A stretch of DNA of 64,000 nt from Pseudooceanicola marinus (GCF_020177265.1 NZ_JAIVMC010000003.1:434001-498000); one strand, 5' to 3'; positions 1-9,510 are shown, counted from the first letter of the stretch. The notes: generated from the sequence alone by a model not told the origin. Program-made: numbers and translations.

Positions 1-197
1 GGGGCGGAGGCCAGGGGTGCCGGTGTCACTGCTGTTGCCGTTTCGGTTGCCGGGGCCTTGTTGTCGGTCGGCCCTTCTGAGGGAATTTTGCCAGAACCGG
101 GCGCTTTTTGCGACTGCCTTTTTCCGTCCCCCGCCGGGCCGCGAAGTTTCGCGCGTCCGGTGACCGGAAGGGCGGCAGGGCGGATCACCCCCTCCCT

Positions 198-225
198 TTG
201 ACGGGCGCAGGTTCTTCGCTAGGCT
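198..225 (+). promoter_or_regulatory. Candidate sigma-70 promoter for the cox-type maturation genes
   Basis: TTGACG (198-203) and TAGGCT (220-225) are separated by 16 bp and lie about 20 bp upstream of a strong ribosome binding site. The -35 box is good and the -10 box weak. Nothing else recognisable was seen in 1-240. Confidence 0.3.
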
Positions 226-244
226 GTCGGCGGGAGGATCCATC

Positions 245-289
245 ATGACACCGACAGCCCTGTGCCCGGCGTGGCCGGCGGAGCGATGA
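245..289 (+). CDS. Possible 14-residue leader peptide coupled to the VWA gene
   Basis: An ATG at 245 follows GGGAGGA (232-238) at ideal spacing, the best ribosome binding site in this region. The frame encodes MTPTALCPAWPAER and ends in TGA at 287-289, overlapping the ATG (286) of the VWA gene as ATGA. The VWA gene has no well-spaced site of its own, so translational coupling through this short frame is plausible. The alternative is that 245 is simply a spurious strong site and the VWA protein starts at the GTG at 262. No homologue is claimed. Confidence 0.35.
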   Translation: MTPTALCPAWPAER

Positions 290-1545
290 GCGTGGCTGCG
301 CCCCTCGACCTGCCGGACCAGCCGCGCCTGGTGGAGAACCTGGCGCATTTCGCCCGGGCCCTGCGCCGGGCCGGCCTGCCCGTGGGGCCGGGTCAGCTGA
401 TCGAGGCCATCCGCGCGGTCGCGGCGACGGGTTTCGCCGAGAAGCGCGATTTCTTCTGGTGCCTGCACGCCTGTTTCGTCACCCGCCCGGAGGAAAGCCG
501 CGCCTTCACCCAGGTCTTCCGGCTGTTCTGGCGCGATCCGCGCTACATGGAGCACATGATGACGATGATGCTGCCCAGTCTGCGCGGCGTGGCGGAGGAG
601 CGCGCGCCGCAGGCGGCAGAGCGCCGCGCGGCGGAGGCCCTGCTGGCCGATGCCGACCGCGACTTGCCGCCCCCGCAGGCGCAGGAGGAGGCGCAGGAGG
701 TCCAGATCGACGCCCGCGCCACCGCCTCGGAGGAGGAGAAGCTGCGGCAGCTCGACTTCGAGCAGATGAGCGCCGAGGAGATGGCGCGCGCCCGCCGCAT
801 GCTGGCCGAGCTGGCACTGCCGGTGCCGCCGATCCGCACCCGGCGCCTGCGCGCGGTGGCGGCGGGGGATCGGATCGACCGCCGCAGGCTGCTGCGGGAG
901 GCCGGGCGCAGGGGCGGCGAGATCCATCGTCTGCCCCGCGCCGCGCCCCGGACCCGCTGGCCGGACCTGGTGGTGCTCTGCGACATCTCCGGGTCCATGT
1001 CGGCCTACAGCCGCATGGTCCTGCATTTCCTGCACGCCGTGGCCAACCGCGAGGGGCAGGGGTGGGCGCAGGTGCACGCCTTCACCTTCGGCACGCGGCT
1101 GACCAATATCACCCGCCAGCTGCGCCAGCGCGATGTCGACGCGGCCCTGGCCGCCGCTGCCGGCCAGGCGCGGGACTGGGAGGGCGGTACGCGCATCGCC
1201 GAAAGCCTGCATGCCTTCAACCGTGACTGGGCGCGGCGGGTGCTGGCGCGTGGGGCCGTGGTGCTGCTGATCACCGATGGGTTGGACCGCGACGGCGCCG
1301 AGGGGCCGGATCTGGGGCGCGAGACGCAGCGCCTGCGCCTGATGTCGCGACAGCTGATCTGGCTGAACCCGCTGCTGCGCTGGCAGGGATTCGCGCCGCG
1401 GGCAAAAGGGGTCGCGGCGATGCTGCCGCATGTCGACAGCCTGCGCGCCGGGCACTCCGTCGCCTCCCTCCAGGCGCTGGCAGAGGCTCTGACGCGCCCT
1501 GGCGACGATGGTGAAAAAGCCCGCCTTCTCAGGTCCTTGGGCTGA
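286..1545 (+). CDS. CoxE-like VWA domain protein
   Basis: CoxE/YeaD-type von Willebrand A protein of about 419 residues. In this family it works with a MoxR-type AAA+ ATPase in maturation of molybdenum hydroxylases such as CO dehydrogenase. The N-terminal half begins with the family-typical helical stretch (LVENLAHFARALRRAGLPVG), followed by a charged linker. The VWA domain near residue 230 has an intact MIDAS: DISGS, the threonine in GGTRIAESL, and the aspartate in ITDGLDRDG. The ATG at 286 is preferred to the GTG at 262 because it overlaps the preceding short frame as ATGA. The partner MoxR gene is not visible and may lie left of the window. XdhC- and CoxS-like genes downstream support the role. 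Confidence 0.85.
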   Translation: MSVAAPLDLPDQPRLVENLAHFARALRRAGLPVGPGQLIEAIRAVAATGFAEKRDFFWCLHACFVTRPEESRAFTQVFRLFWRDPRYMEHMMTMMLPSLRGVAEERAPQAAERRAAEALLADADRDLPPPQAQEEAQEVQIDARATASEEEKLRQLDFEQMSAEEMARARRMLAELALPVPPIRTRRLRAVAAGDRIDRRRLLREAGRRGGEIHRLPRAAPRTRWPDLVVLCDISGSMSAYSRMVLHFLHAVANREGQGWAQVHAFTFGTRLTNITRQLRQRDVDAALAAAAGQARDWEGGTRIAESLHAFNRDWARRVLARGAVVLLITDGLDRDGAEGPDLGRETQRLRLMSRQLIWLNPLLRWQGFAPRAKGVAAMLPHVDSLRAGHSVASLQALAEALTRPGDDGEKARLLRSLG

Positions 1546-1653
1546 GGTTATCCAATATCATTCAGTCGTCATTGAACCGCAACCCGTCCTTGGGTGTTGG
1601 TGTGGGGACAGAGGACGCACCACGCGTCCGCCGACGACAGAAGGACTGTTCGA

Positions 1654-3678
1654 ATGACGAGTCGTGTTTTCCGCAACGGGACGGCCCTGGCGCTGAGCCT
1701 GGCGATGGCCATTCCGCACGGTGCCGTGGCGCAAAGCGCCCAGGGCCTGAACAACGGTCAGGGCAATGGCCGAGCTGCCGAAGCCTGCGAGGGGCTGGAC
1801 GCCGACGCGCTGCAGGACTGCCTGCAGGCGCAGGAGCGCGCTGAGGGCCAGGAACAGGGCCAGCAAGCGGCTCCGGAGGCTGAACCCTCCGATGAAGACC
1901 GGCTGCGCCAGGCGCTGGAAGGCGAGCAGGAGGAGTCTGACGCCCCGGCAGAGGAACAGGCGCCGGCGGCTGAGGCCGAGCCTGAACTTCAGGCCCCTGA
2001 AACGCAGCCTGATGCCGAAGCTCAGGAAAGCACAGACGGTGATCTGCTGCGCGAGGCCCTGGAAGGGGAGCAGGGCGAAGGTGAGGCCGCCGGCGCTGAA
2101 GAGCAGGCGCCGACCGAGCAACCGCAGGCCGAGGCCGTGGAGCCGGAAGCCATTGATGACGCCGAACCCACCGATGAGGACCGCCTGCGCGAGGCCCTTC
2201 AGGGCGAGCAGGACGAAGGTGACACTGCCGAGGCCGTCGAGCCAGCGCCGACCGAGCAACCGCAGGCCGAAGCCGCTGAGCCGGAAACCACTGACGACGC
2301 CGAAGCCACCGACGAGGACCGCCTGCGCGAGGCGCTTCAGGGCGATCAGGACGAAGGTGACGCGGCCGAAGCCGCAGAGCAGGCGCCGACTGAACAGCCG
2401 CAGGCCGAAGCTGCTGAGGCAGAAGCCACCGACGATGCGGAAGCCACGGACGAGGAGCGCCTGCGTGAGGCCCTGCAGGGGGAGCAGGACGAGTCCGAAA
2501 CCCCCGCCGCAGAGACCGACGAACGCTCCGCCGAGGACACGCCGCTGACCGAGGAAGAGCAGCGTGAACTGGAGCGTCTTCAGGCCCGCCAGCAGGCGGA
2601 GCGTCAGGAAGAACGCTCTCAGGCTGCCGCGGCCCAGGCTGATGCCGAGGCCGAGAATGTCGAAGAGCAGGAGGTGACCGAGGAGAACAGCCGGTCCTCC
2701 GATGAGGAGTTCGACAACAGCGTCAACGAAACCGCCCCGGCGGCCCGCGAGGAAACGCGCGCCCGCGAGGACGATGATGACGACGATGACAACGACGAGC
2801 TGCTGCGGGCCCTGGGCACCGCTGCCGTGGTGGGCCTCGGCGCCTATGCGGTCGGTCGCATCATGAACAACGGCGACGAGGTGGTCTCCAACTCCGGTGA
2901 CCGCGTGGTGGTCGAGCGCGATGGCCGTTATGTCGTGCTGAAGGACGATGACACCCTGCTGCGTCAGCCGGGCAACGATGTGCGCACCGAGACCTTCAAC
3001 GACGGTTCCACCCGCACCACGGTGACCCGCGATGACGGCAGCCGCGTCGTGACCATCCGCGCCGCCGACGGTACGGTGCTGCGCCGGACCCGCGTCCTGC
3101 CCAATGGCCAGGAGGTGCAGCTCTTCGATGATACCCGCCAGTTCGAGCGGGTCGAGGTCGAGGACCTGCCGCAGGCGCCGCGCCGCGAGTTCACTTTCGA
3201 CGAACGCAACTCCGACGAACTGGAACGTGCCCTGGCGTCCTACCGTCCCGAGGTCGACCGCAGCTTCTCGCTCGGTCAGGTCCGTGACATCCGCGCCGTG
3301 CGCAACCTGGTGCCGGAGATCGCCGTGGAGAACGTCAACTTCGAGACCGGCAGCGCCGTGATCCGCCCCGATGAGGCCCGTGATCTGGCCGAGCTTGGGC
3401 AGCTGATGGCCGACATGATCGAGGAAAACCCCGGTGAGGTCTTCCTGGTCGAAGGCCACACCGATGCCGTGGGCCGTGCCAGCTACAACCTGGCCTTGTC
3501 GGACCGCCGCGCGGAAAGCCTGGCCCTGGCCCTGACGGAGTATTTCGACGTGCCGCCCGAGAACATGATCGTTCAGGGCTACGGCGAAAGCGACCTGAAG
3601 GTGGCCACCCAGGACGCCGAGCGCGCCAACCGCCGCGCCGCCGTGCGCCGCATCACGCCGCTGCTGGAAGATCGCTGA
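1654..3678 (+). CDS. OmpA-family envelope protein with acidic tandem repeats
   Basis: About 674 residues, starting at the ATG after AGAAGGA. A signal peptide ends near AVAQS. Residues about 70-290 hold five imperfect repeats of 35-45 residues built on T(D)EDRLREALQGEQDE followed by APTEQPQAEA; the nucleotide repeats span roughly 1890-2520. Next come a Glu/Arg-rich coiled-coil-like stretch, a run of Asp (about 2770-2792) and a Gly/Ala hydrophobic segment (GTAAVVGLGAYAVG). The last 120 residues are a complete OmpA peptidoglycan-binding domain (NFETGSAVI, VEGHTDAVG, LSDRRAESLALAL, NRRAAVRR). It probably tethers the outer layer to peptidoglycan across the periplasm. It sits among cox maturation genes without an obvious functional link and ends at a strong terminator. 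Confidence 0.85.
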   Translation: MTSRVFRNGTALALSLAMAIPHGAVAQSAQGLNNGQGNGRAAEACEGLDADALQDCLQAQERAEGQEQGQQAAPEAEPSDEDRLRQALEGEQEESDAPAEEQAPAAEAEPELQAPETQPDAEAQESTDGDLLREALEGEQGEGEAAGAEEQAPTEQPQAEAVEPEAIDDAEPTDEDRLREALQGEQDEGDTAEAVEPAPTEQPQAEAAEPETTDDAEATDEDRLREALQGDQDEGDAAEAAEQAPTEQPQAEAAEAEATDDAEATDEERLREALQGEQDESETPAAETDERSAEDTPLTEEEQRELERLQARQQAERQEERSQAAAAQADAEAENVEEQEVTEENSRSSDEEFDNSVNETAPAAREETRAREDDDDDDDNDELLRALGTAAVVGLGAYAVGRIMNNGDEVVSNSGDRVVVERDGRYVVLKDDDTLLRQPGNDVRTETFNDGSTRTTVTRDDGSRVVTIRAADGTVLRRTRVLPNGQEVQLFDDTRQFERVEVEDLPQAPRREFTFDERNSDELERALASYRPEVDRSFSLGQVRDIRAVRNLVPEIAVENVNFETGSAVIRPDEARDLAELGQLMADMIEENPGEVFLVEGHTDAVGRASYNLALSDRRAESLALALTEYFDVPPENMIVQGYGESDLKVATQDAERANRRAAVRRITPLLEDR

Positions 3679-3705
3679 CGGCAGCTGACGGGAAAATGGA
3701 AAATG

Positions 3706-3739
3706 GGCGGGGCCTCTCGGACGAGTGGCCCCGCCTTTT
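3706..3739 (+). terminator. Rho-independent terminator of the OmpA-family gene
   Basis: A perfect 9-bp GC stem (GGCGGGGCC at 3706-3714, GGCCCCGCC at 3727-3735) is followed by TTTT. It separates the OmpA gene from the XdhC gene, so the latter needs its own promoter in 3740-3835. Confidence 0.85.
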
Positions 3740-3851
3740 CTCGGGCCGCGCGCCCGCGGAGCCTCTTCACGATCTTCCGATCCGGCCCGCCGCTTGCTTG
3801 TATCCCGTCCCGGCTTGCCCCTAACTGGGGCCGAACCAAGGGAGATGTCCG

Positions 3852-4817
3852 ATGGACCGCTTTGACAATAGTCCCGAACAGGCGCTGGACTGGCACCTGG
3901 CCGGGCGCGGTGCCGCGCTGGCCACGGTGGTCGAGACCTGGGGCAGTGCGCCCCGCCGGGTGGGCAGCCAGCTGGCCGTCTCGGGCACCGGCGAAATGGC
4001 CGGCTCCGTCTCCGGTGGCTGTGTCGAGGGCGCGGTGGTGACCGAGGCACTGGAGGCGCTGGAGGATGGCGCGCCGCGGATGCTGGAATTCGGCGTCAGC
4101 GATGGCGATGCCTTCGCCGTGGGCCTGGCTTGCGGCGGCACGATCCGGGTGCTGGTGCAGCCCGTGGGCGAGGCCTTCGCCCCGGACCTGTTGCAGGAGC
4201 TGGTGACGGCCCGGGCGGATCGGGTCGCGGTTGCCGCGATCTCCGACGCCGAAGGGCGGGTGTCCGAGGTGACGCAGCAGGGCTACCCCGAGCGGTTCCG
4301 CATGGATCGATCGGGGTTCGAGGAAGATGGTCGTTTCGTCGCCGTGCACAACCCGCCGCTGCGGCTGGCGGTGGTGGGGGCGGTGCATATCGCCCAGACG
4401 CTGGTGCCCATGGCCCGCGCCACCGGCTTCGACCCCGTCATCATCGACCCGCGCGACAGTTTCGCCAGCCCCGAGCGCTTCCCCGATACGCGCATCCTCT
4501 CCGACTGGCCGGACGAGGCGGTGGCCGAGGTCGGGCTGGACGCGCGCACCGCGTTGGTGCTGTTGACCCATGATCCGAAACTGGACGACCCGGCGCTGGA
4601 GGCCGCGCTGGCGGCGGAGTGTTTCTACATCGGCGCGCTCGGGTCCAGCCGGACCCATGCCAAACGCCTGGACCGGATGCGCGAAAAGGGGTTTGACGAG
4701 GCGGCGCTGGCGCGGATCCACGGCCCCGTGGGCCTGGACATCGGCGCGGCCAATCCCGCCGAGATCGCCGTGTCGATCCTGGCGGAGATGGTGCAGGTCC
4801 TGAGGAAGGGCGCATGA
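3852..4817 (+). CDS. XdhC/CoxF family molybdenum-hydroxylase maturation protein
   Basis: 321 residues. The N-terminal XdhC/CoxI domain carries TWGSAPRRVGSQLAVS and the cysteine motif SGGCVEGAV (about residues 24-60). The C-terminal Rossmann domain has LAVVGAVHIAQTL and ends with the typical GALGSSRTHAKRL and GLDIGAANPAEIA motifs. XdhC proteins bind the molybdenum cofactor, promote its sulfuration and insert it into xanthine dehydrogenase or CO dehydrogenase-type enzymes. AAGGGAG precedes the ATG. The gene overlaps the next by 4 bp, so the two are translationally coupled. Confidence 0.93.
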   Translation: MDRFDNSPEQALDWHLAGRGAALATVVETWGSAPRRVGSQLAVSGTGEMAGSVSGGCVEGAVVTEALEALEDGAPRMLEFGVSDGDAFAVGLACGGTIRVLVQPVGEAFAPDLLQELVTARADRVAVAAISDAEGRVSEVTQQGYPERFRMDRSGFEEDGRFVAVHNPPLRLAVVGAVHIAQTLVPMARATGFDPVIIDPRDSFASPERFPDTRILSDWPDEAVAEVGLDARTALVLLTHDPKLDDPALEAALAAECFYIGALGSSRTHAKRLDRMREKGFDEAALARIHGPVGLDIGAANPAEIAVSILAEMVQVLRKGA

Positions 4818-5815
4818 AGTTCGGCCCCATAGCGGTGTCCGCTGCCGAGGGCACGATCCTCGCCCATTCGCTGGACCTTCCCGACGGGTCGCGCCTGCGC
4901 AAGGGCCTGCGCCTGGGCAAGGCGGAGATGGACCGCCTCGACTGGTACGGCGTGGAGGAGGTTGTGGCCGCGCGGCTGGAAGCGGGCGACGTGCATGAGG
5001 ATGCCGCCGCCGAGGCCCTGGCCCGCGCCCTGGTGCCGGAACTGGACGGGCTGCGCCTGGGCGTGCCCGGTACGGGACGCGTCAATGTCTTCGCCGAGAC
5101 GACCGGCGTGGCCGAGATCGACGCCGGGAAGATCAACGCGGTCAACGCCCTGCACCCGATGATCACCGTGGCCACCGTGCCGCCCTGGCAGCGGATGGCG
5201 GTGCGCGGCATGGTGGCCACCGTCAAGATGATCTCCTACGCCGTGCCCGGCGCGGCGCTGGAGGCCGCCTGTGCCGCGGGGCAGGGCGCCCTGCGCCTGC
5301 GTCCCGTCACCCGGCGGCGCGCCACGCTGATCCAGACCTTTGTGGGCGAGGAGCTTCAGGGCAAGGGGCCGGAGGCCGTGGCGAAACGGCTGCACCGGAT
5401 GGGGGCAGACCTTGTCGCCGAAAGCAACGTGCCCCACGAGGAGGAGGCGCTGTCCCTGGCGCTCGCGGCAGCGCGGGAGGCGGCGCAGAGCGATGTGATT
5501 CTGATCCTCACGGGGTCGGCCACCTCCGATCCCGACGACGTGGCCCCTGCCGCTCTGCGCCATGCGGGCGGCCATGTGGAACGCTTCGGCATGCCGGTCG
5601 ACCCCGGCAACCTGCTGTTCTTCGGCGATCTGGCCGAGCTGCCGGTGATCGGCCTGCCGGGCTGCGCGCGCAGCCCCGCCCTGAACGGCGCCGACTGGGT
5701 GCTGGAACGCATCCTCTGCGATGTGCCGGTGACGGATGCCGATGTGGCCGCCATGGGGGTCGGCGGGCTCTTGAAGGAAATCCCGACACGCCCTCAGCCG
5801 CGCGACCCGAAATAG
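4814..5815 (+). CDS. Molybdopterin-binding (MoaB/MogA-like) protein
   Basis: 333 residues of the molybdopterin-binding type found next to XdhC in cox and xdh clusters. The N-terminal part resembles the MoeA entry region ([18 protein letters not shown]). The C-terminal MoCF domain has [15 protein letters not shown] and a proline-rich [16 protein letters not shown], close to the family GlPG.arS..nG pattern. No fused MobA-like nucleotidyltransferase domain is seen, although some relatives have one. It probably handles molybdopterin for the hydroxylase matured by the upstream XdhC protein. It overlaps that gene by ATGA. Confidence 0.85.
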   Translation: MKFGPIAVSAAEGTILAHSLDLPDGSRLRKGLRLGKAEMDRLDWYGVEEVVAARLEAGDVHEDAAAEALARALVPELDGLRLGVPGTGRVNVFAETTGVAEIDAGKINAVNALHPMITVATVPPWQRMAVRGMVATVKMISYAVPGAALEAACAAGQGALRLRPVTRRRATLIQTFVGEELQGKGPEAVAKRLHRMGADLVAESNVPHEEEALSLALAAAREAAQSDVILILTGSATSDPDDVAPAALRHAGGHVERFGMPVDPGNLLFFGDLAELPVIGLPGCARSPALNGADWVLERILCDVPVTDADVAAMGVGGLLKEIPTRPQPRDPK

Positions 5816-5905
5816 CACGTCGCGCAGGGCGCGGGCCTTGCTCCCGACACGGCGCCATGGTTTGCTGCCCCCGAGGCCCGCAACCCCAGGCGACGAGGAA
5901 GCCAT

Positions 5906-6370
<465 letters not shown>

Positions 6371-6391
6371 TCCGCGGGCTCGCGTCTGTCT

Positions 6392-6592
6392 GATCGCCCG
6401 TCCCGGGCGATGCCTCCGGCGGGAGTATTTGAAACAAGGTGAAGGCAGGGGCGGGTGCCCTCAAGCCCTGATGTCGCCCCGGCTGACAAGATCGCCGACA
6501 GGGGGCGGGCAAGGTGCTTGTCTTCTCTTTGCCGGAAATATCCGGGGGTGTCGCAGCTTGCCGAGACGGGGGCGGTGTCCCCATTCTGGCCG
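6392..6592. repeat. Composite ~200-bp intergenic repeat, copy 1 (coxS/infC convergent junction)
   Basis: The left half (6392-6446) is a hairpin ATCGCCCG/CGGGCGAT followed by CTCCGGCGGGAGTATTT and a purine-rich CAAGGTGAAG tail. The right half (about 6518-6592) is the inverse version: tail, GAAATATCCGGGGGTG, imperfect hairpin, then a GGGGGC-rich end. The tails face each other. Other copies are at 13098, 21295 and 61631, with single halves at 16245 and 27089. Confidence 0.7.
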
Positions 6593-6620
6593 CTGACCCT
6601 GAAAGAGCCTAGGGGCAACG

Positions 6621-6649
6621 AAAAACGCCCCCCGGAAACCGGAGGGCGT
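6621..6649 (-). terminator. infC terminator
   Basis: On the minus strand an 11-bp GC stem (arms 6625-6635 and 6639-6649, 3-nt loop) is followed by TTTTT, 29 bp beyond the infC stop. Confidence 0.85.
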
Positions 6650-6677
6650 AGACCTGTCGGCGGTGCCGGAGGAGGGA

Positions 6678-7223
6678 TCAGCGCGCGAGCGGGCCGATCA
6701 TCATCACCATCTGGCGACCTTCCATCTTCGGCATGTTCTCGACCTTGCCGAGTTCCTTCACGTCCTCGGCGACACGCTCCAGAAGCTCGCGACCGAGATT
6801 CTGGTGCGCCATCTCGCGGCCCCGGAAGCGCAGGGTGACCTTCACCTTGTCGCCTTTTTCCAGGAACTTGATGACGTTGCGCATCTTCACGTCGTAATCA
6901 TGCTGGTCGGTGTTGGGGCGGAACTTCACCTCCTTCACCTCGATGATCTTCTGCTTCTTGCGGGCTTCGGATTCGCGCTTCTGCTGTTCGTACTTGAACT
7001 TGCCGAAGTCCATGATCTTGCAGACCGGCGGTGTGGCGTTGGGAGAAATCTCGACAAGGTCGAGACCGGCCTCCTCGGCCATGGCGAGGGCCCGGGCGGG
7101 CGGGACAACGCCAACGTTTTCTCCCTCGGCGCCGATCAGGCGCACTTCGGGGGCACGGATGCGGTCGTTTACGCGGGGGCCGGTATCACGGGTCGGCGGC
7201 GCGTTGTGGGGTCTGCGAGCTAT
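6678..7223 (-). CDS. infC: Translation initiation factor IF-3, apparent ATA start
   Basis: 181 residues, normal for IF-3. The N-domain contains [29 protein letters not shown] and [15 protein letters not shown]. The C-domain holds [32 protein letters not shown] and the final MVMMIGPLA. No ATG, GTG or TTG lies where the family begins. ATA (7223-7221) precedes GCT CGC AGA CCC, and AAAGGAC lies 7 nt upstream. A rare start codon is a known feature of infC (AUU in E. coli), where IF-3 represses its own translation by rejecting non-AUG starts. rpmI and rplT do not follow; the gene is monocistronic here. Confidence 0.95.
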   Translation of the reverse strand: MARRPHNAPPTRDTGPRVNDRIRAPEVRLIGAEGENVGVVPPARALAMAEEAGLDLVEISPNATPPVCKIMDFGKFKYEQQKRESEARKKQKIIEVKEVKFRPNTDQHDYDVKMRNVIKFLEKGDKVKVTLRFRGREMAHQNLGRELLERVAEDVKELGKVENMPKMEGRQMVMMIGPLAR

Positions 7224-7338
7224 GGTTTTCGTCCTTTGATCGTTGATCTTAATTAGGCCGGCAAAATAGGCCCGGGCCGGGATTCTTTCAAGCGGCAATT
7301 CCAATGGCCGTCTTGCCGTTCCGTTGGGGATAACGCAA

Positions 7339-7378
7339 GTGGGGCGGCCCTGGTTCCGGACGCCCCACTGCATTTTTT
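7339..7378. terminator. Stem-loop between fpr and infC
   Basis: GTGGGGCG (7339-7346) pairs with CGCCCCAC (7361-7368). The T-run is on the plus side (7373-7378), so on the minus strand the stem is preceded by A-rich sequence and followed by only a weak T-tract. It probably ends fpr transcription but is not a textbook terminator in that direction. Confidence 0.45.
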
Positions 7379-7416
7379 CAAGCACTTGTCCGACCGGGAC
7401 CGGTCGGCGTCGCGGA

Positions 7417-8280
7417 TCAATCCACGAAGGCCTTTTCGACGACGTATTGCTTGGGATCGGAATTGGCGCCCTCTTCGAGGCCGTAATCCTCCAGCATTTC
7501 CTTGATCTCGAGGTTGAAGGCCAGGTTGCCGCAGACCATGGCGCGGTCATCCTCGGGGTTGATCGGCTTGATGCCCAGATCCTCGAAGACCTCGCCCTTG
7601 CGCATCAGGTCGGTGATGCGGCCCATCTTGGGGCTCTCTTCGCGGGTGGTGGTGGGGTAGTAGCGGATCTTCTTGTGGAAGTCCTCGCCCATCAGTTCCG
7701 CCAGCATCTCGTCCTGCTTGATCTCCTCGATCAGAGCGGCGCCATATTGCAGCTCGCCCACGGTGCGGCAGGTGTGGGTGATGACCACCTCGTCGTAGTC
7801 CTCGTAGGTCTGCGGTTCGCGCAGCAGCGAGGCGAAGGGGGCGAAGCCGGTGCCGGTGGCGAAGAACCACAGACGCTTGCCCGGCAGCAGGGCGTCATGG
7901 ACCAGGGTGCCCACGGGCTTGGGCCGCAGGATGATCTGGTCGCCTTCCTTGATGTTCTGAAGCTTCGAGGTCAGCGGGCCGTCGGGCACCTTGATCGAGT
8001 AGAATTCGAGTTCCTCGTCCCAGGAGGGGGAAGCGATGGAATAGGCGCGCAGGATCGGTTTCTGCTTGCCGGTCTTCTCGTCCGGGTCGCCCATCAGGCC
8101 GATCATTACGAACTCGCCCGAGCGGAAACGCAGGGAGGCCGGGCGGGTCACGCGGAAGGAGAACAGGCGGTCGGTCCAGTGCTTGACGAAGGTCACGGTC
8201 TGGGCATCCGGCAGGGCAGGCGCCTTGGGCGCGGTCTTCGTCTGGGTCGCTTGATCGGTCACGGCAAGGCTCTCATTCAT
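7417..8280 (-). CDS. fpr: Ferredoxin/flavodoxin-NADP+ reductase
   Basis: 287 residues, matching bacterial Fpr of the Rhodobacter/Azotobacter subclass. The FAD-binding motif is [18 protein letters not shown]. The NADP site is [17 protein letters not shown], followed by [10 protein letters not shown] and the CGN-type motif MVCGNLAFN. The protein ends YVVEKAFVD, typical of the subclass. The start MNESLAVTD was chosen because upstream residues are not family-like. It exchanges electrons between NADPH and ferredoxin or flavodoxin in the cytoplasm, with roles in redox stress and Fe-S reactions; it could supply the adjacent sulfite reductase, though that is inference. Confidence 0.95.
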   Translation of the reverse strand: MNESLAVTDQATQTKTAPKAPALPDAQTVTFVKHWTDRLFSFRVTRPASLRFRSGEFVMIGLMGDPDEKTGKQKPILRAYSIASPSWDEELEFYSIKVPDGPLTSKLQNIKEGDQIILRPKPVGTLVHDALLPGKRLWFFATGTGFAPFASLLREPQTYEDYDEVVITHTCRTVGELQYGAALIEEIKQDEMLAELMGEDFHKKIRYYPTTTREESPKMGRITDLMRKGEVFEDLGIKPINPEDDRAMVCGNLAFNLEIKEMLEDYGLEEGANSDPKQYVVEKAFVD

Positions 8281-8353
8281 TAGCACACAAATGGATTTCT
8301 CAATCCATCCTCTAGCGCGGTTGGGCACCGCTTGCAAAGGGGTTTAACAGGGA

Positions 8354-8749
8354 TCAGCCCGCGCGGAGGCGTGACTGATAGTCATGGGCGCGCCAGTCTG
8401 CCCGAAATTTCCACTGTTCTTCCGGCTGGCGTGCGGCGAGTTCGTCCGAGATTTCGACGTCGTCGAAGCCGCTGCGGCGGGCCATGGCGTATTGGTCGGC
8501 GATCACGTGGCCGGAGGCCCGCAGGTGACCGGTGAAGCCGCGCTGGCGCAGTTCGCGGGCAATGGTGAATCCGCGCCCATCGGAGAAGGAGGGAAATTCG
8601 ACGCGCACCAGGGCGGCGCCGTCGAAGTCCACTTCGCGCGGGTTGCTGTCCGACGGCAGGGTCAGGACCTCGACCTCGGAGCAGGCCGCGGCGGCATCGC
8701 TTTCGCTGCCTGCGGAGACGAAGCCCTGGTCGGTGACGATGATACTCAT
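8354..8749 (-). CDS. DUF934 family protein of the sulfur assimilation operon
   Basis: 131 residues. DUF934 proteins are encoded almost always beside sulfite or nitrite reductase and APS reductase; their biochemical role is uncertain. Family-like segments are VRVEFPSFSDGRGFTIARELR, HVIADQYAMARRSGFDDVEI and the C-terminal WRAHDYQSR. The start overlaps the cysH stop as ATGA, so the gene is translated with the operon. It is the last gene of cysG-DUF2849-cysI-cysH-DUF934. Confidence 0.9.
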   Translation of the reverse strand: MSIIVTDQGFVSAGSESDAAAACSEVEVLTLPSDSNPREVDFDGAALVRVEFPSFSDGRGFTIARELRQRGFTGHLRASGHVIADQYAMARRSGFDDVEISDELAARQPEEQWKFRADWRAHDYQSRLRAG

Positions 8750-9510
8750 GCTTGCGGTCCTCTCACGATCTGACCATCCACGACGTGGATGCCGCATTCA
8801 ACCTTGTCCTGGCCGCGCCAGCGGCCCGCACGCGGGTCTTCGCCGGGCTTGACGGGCGTGGTGCAGGGCCAGCAGCCGATCGACGGGTAGCCCTTGGCGA
8901 CCATCGGGTGTTTCGGCAGTCGGTTCTCTTCCATGTAGGCGCGCACGTCTTCGGGGTGCCAGTGGGCCAGCGGGTTCACCTTGATCCGGTCGACGCCATC
9001 GGCCTCGAAGAAATCGAGGGCGGCGCGGGTCGAGGACTGGAACCGCTTGCGCCCGGTGATCCAGCCGTCGAAGCCCGACAGGGCCCGTTCCAGCGGCACC
9101 GTCTTGCGCAGGGCGCAGCAGGCGTCGGTGTCGAACTGGTGCAACGTGCCGTCCGGGTCCTGGCGCGCCAAGTCGGTATCGGTGGCGCGGATGATGCGCA
9201 TGTCCTTCAGGTTCAGCCGCTCGGCCACCTCCTGCTGGTATTCCAGCGTTTCGGTGAACAGCAGCTGGGTGTCGATGAACAGCACCGGAACGGTGTTGTC
9301 GATCACCGACACCAGGTGCAGCAGCGCCACGCTTTCGGCCCCGAAGGAGGAGACCATGGCAAGGTCGCCCACGTCGTGATCCTTCAGCGCCGCTTCCAGC
9401 ACCGAGGTCGCGCCGTGGTGCCGGTAGCGGTCGTTGAGGCGCGCGATCCGCGCCTCCAGTTCGGGCGAGATCTCGGTCGCGCCGAAATCCATTGCGGCTT
9501 CAGGCGGCAT
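8746..9510 (-). CDS. cysH: Adenylyl-sulfate (APS-type) reductase CysH
   Basis: 254 residues. The PP-loop is VSSFGAESVALLHL and the catalytic C-terminal motif is VECGIH. It carries both the CC pair (TDACCALRK) and the CxxC (GCWPCT) that ligate a [4Fe-4S] cluster. By family rules this makes it an APS reductase (thioredoxin-dependent, APS to sulfite) rather than a cluster-free PAPS reductase. The start at 9510 overlaps the end of cysI by 11 bp; an ATG at 9492 is an alternative. Confidence 0.93.
   Translation of the reverse strand: MPPEAAMDFGATEISPELEARIARLNDRYRHHGATSVLEAALKDHDVGDLAMVSSFGAESVALLHLVSVIDNTVPVLFIDTQLLFTETLEYQQEVAERLNLKDMRIIRATDTDLARQDPDGTLHQFDTDACCALRKTVPLERALSGFDGWITGRKRFQSSTRAALDFFEADGVDRIKVNPLAHWHPEDVRAYMEENRLPKHPMVAKGYPSIGCWPCTTPVKPGEDPRAGRWRGQDKVECGIHVVDGQIVRGPQA

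Noticed and set aside
1558-4050. 830-residue open frame antisense to the OmpA-family gene
   Set aside because: Composition and position mirror the acidic repeats on the other strand; high GC leaves antisense frames open. No family similarity, while the plus frame has a signal peptide and OmpA domain.
7221-7260. FNR-like site near the infC start (TTGATCGTTGATC)
   Set aside because: It is a direct, not inverted, TTGAT repeat and overlaps the ribosome binding region; it does not match TTGAT-N4-ATCAA.
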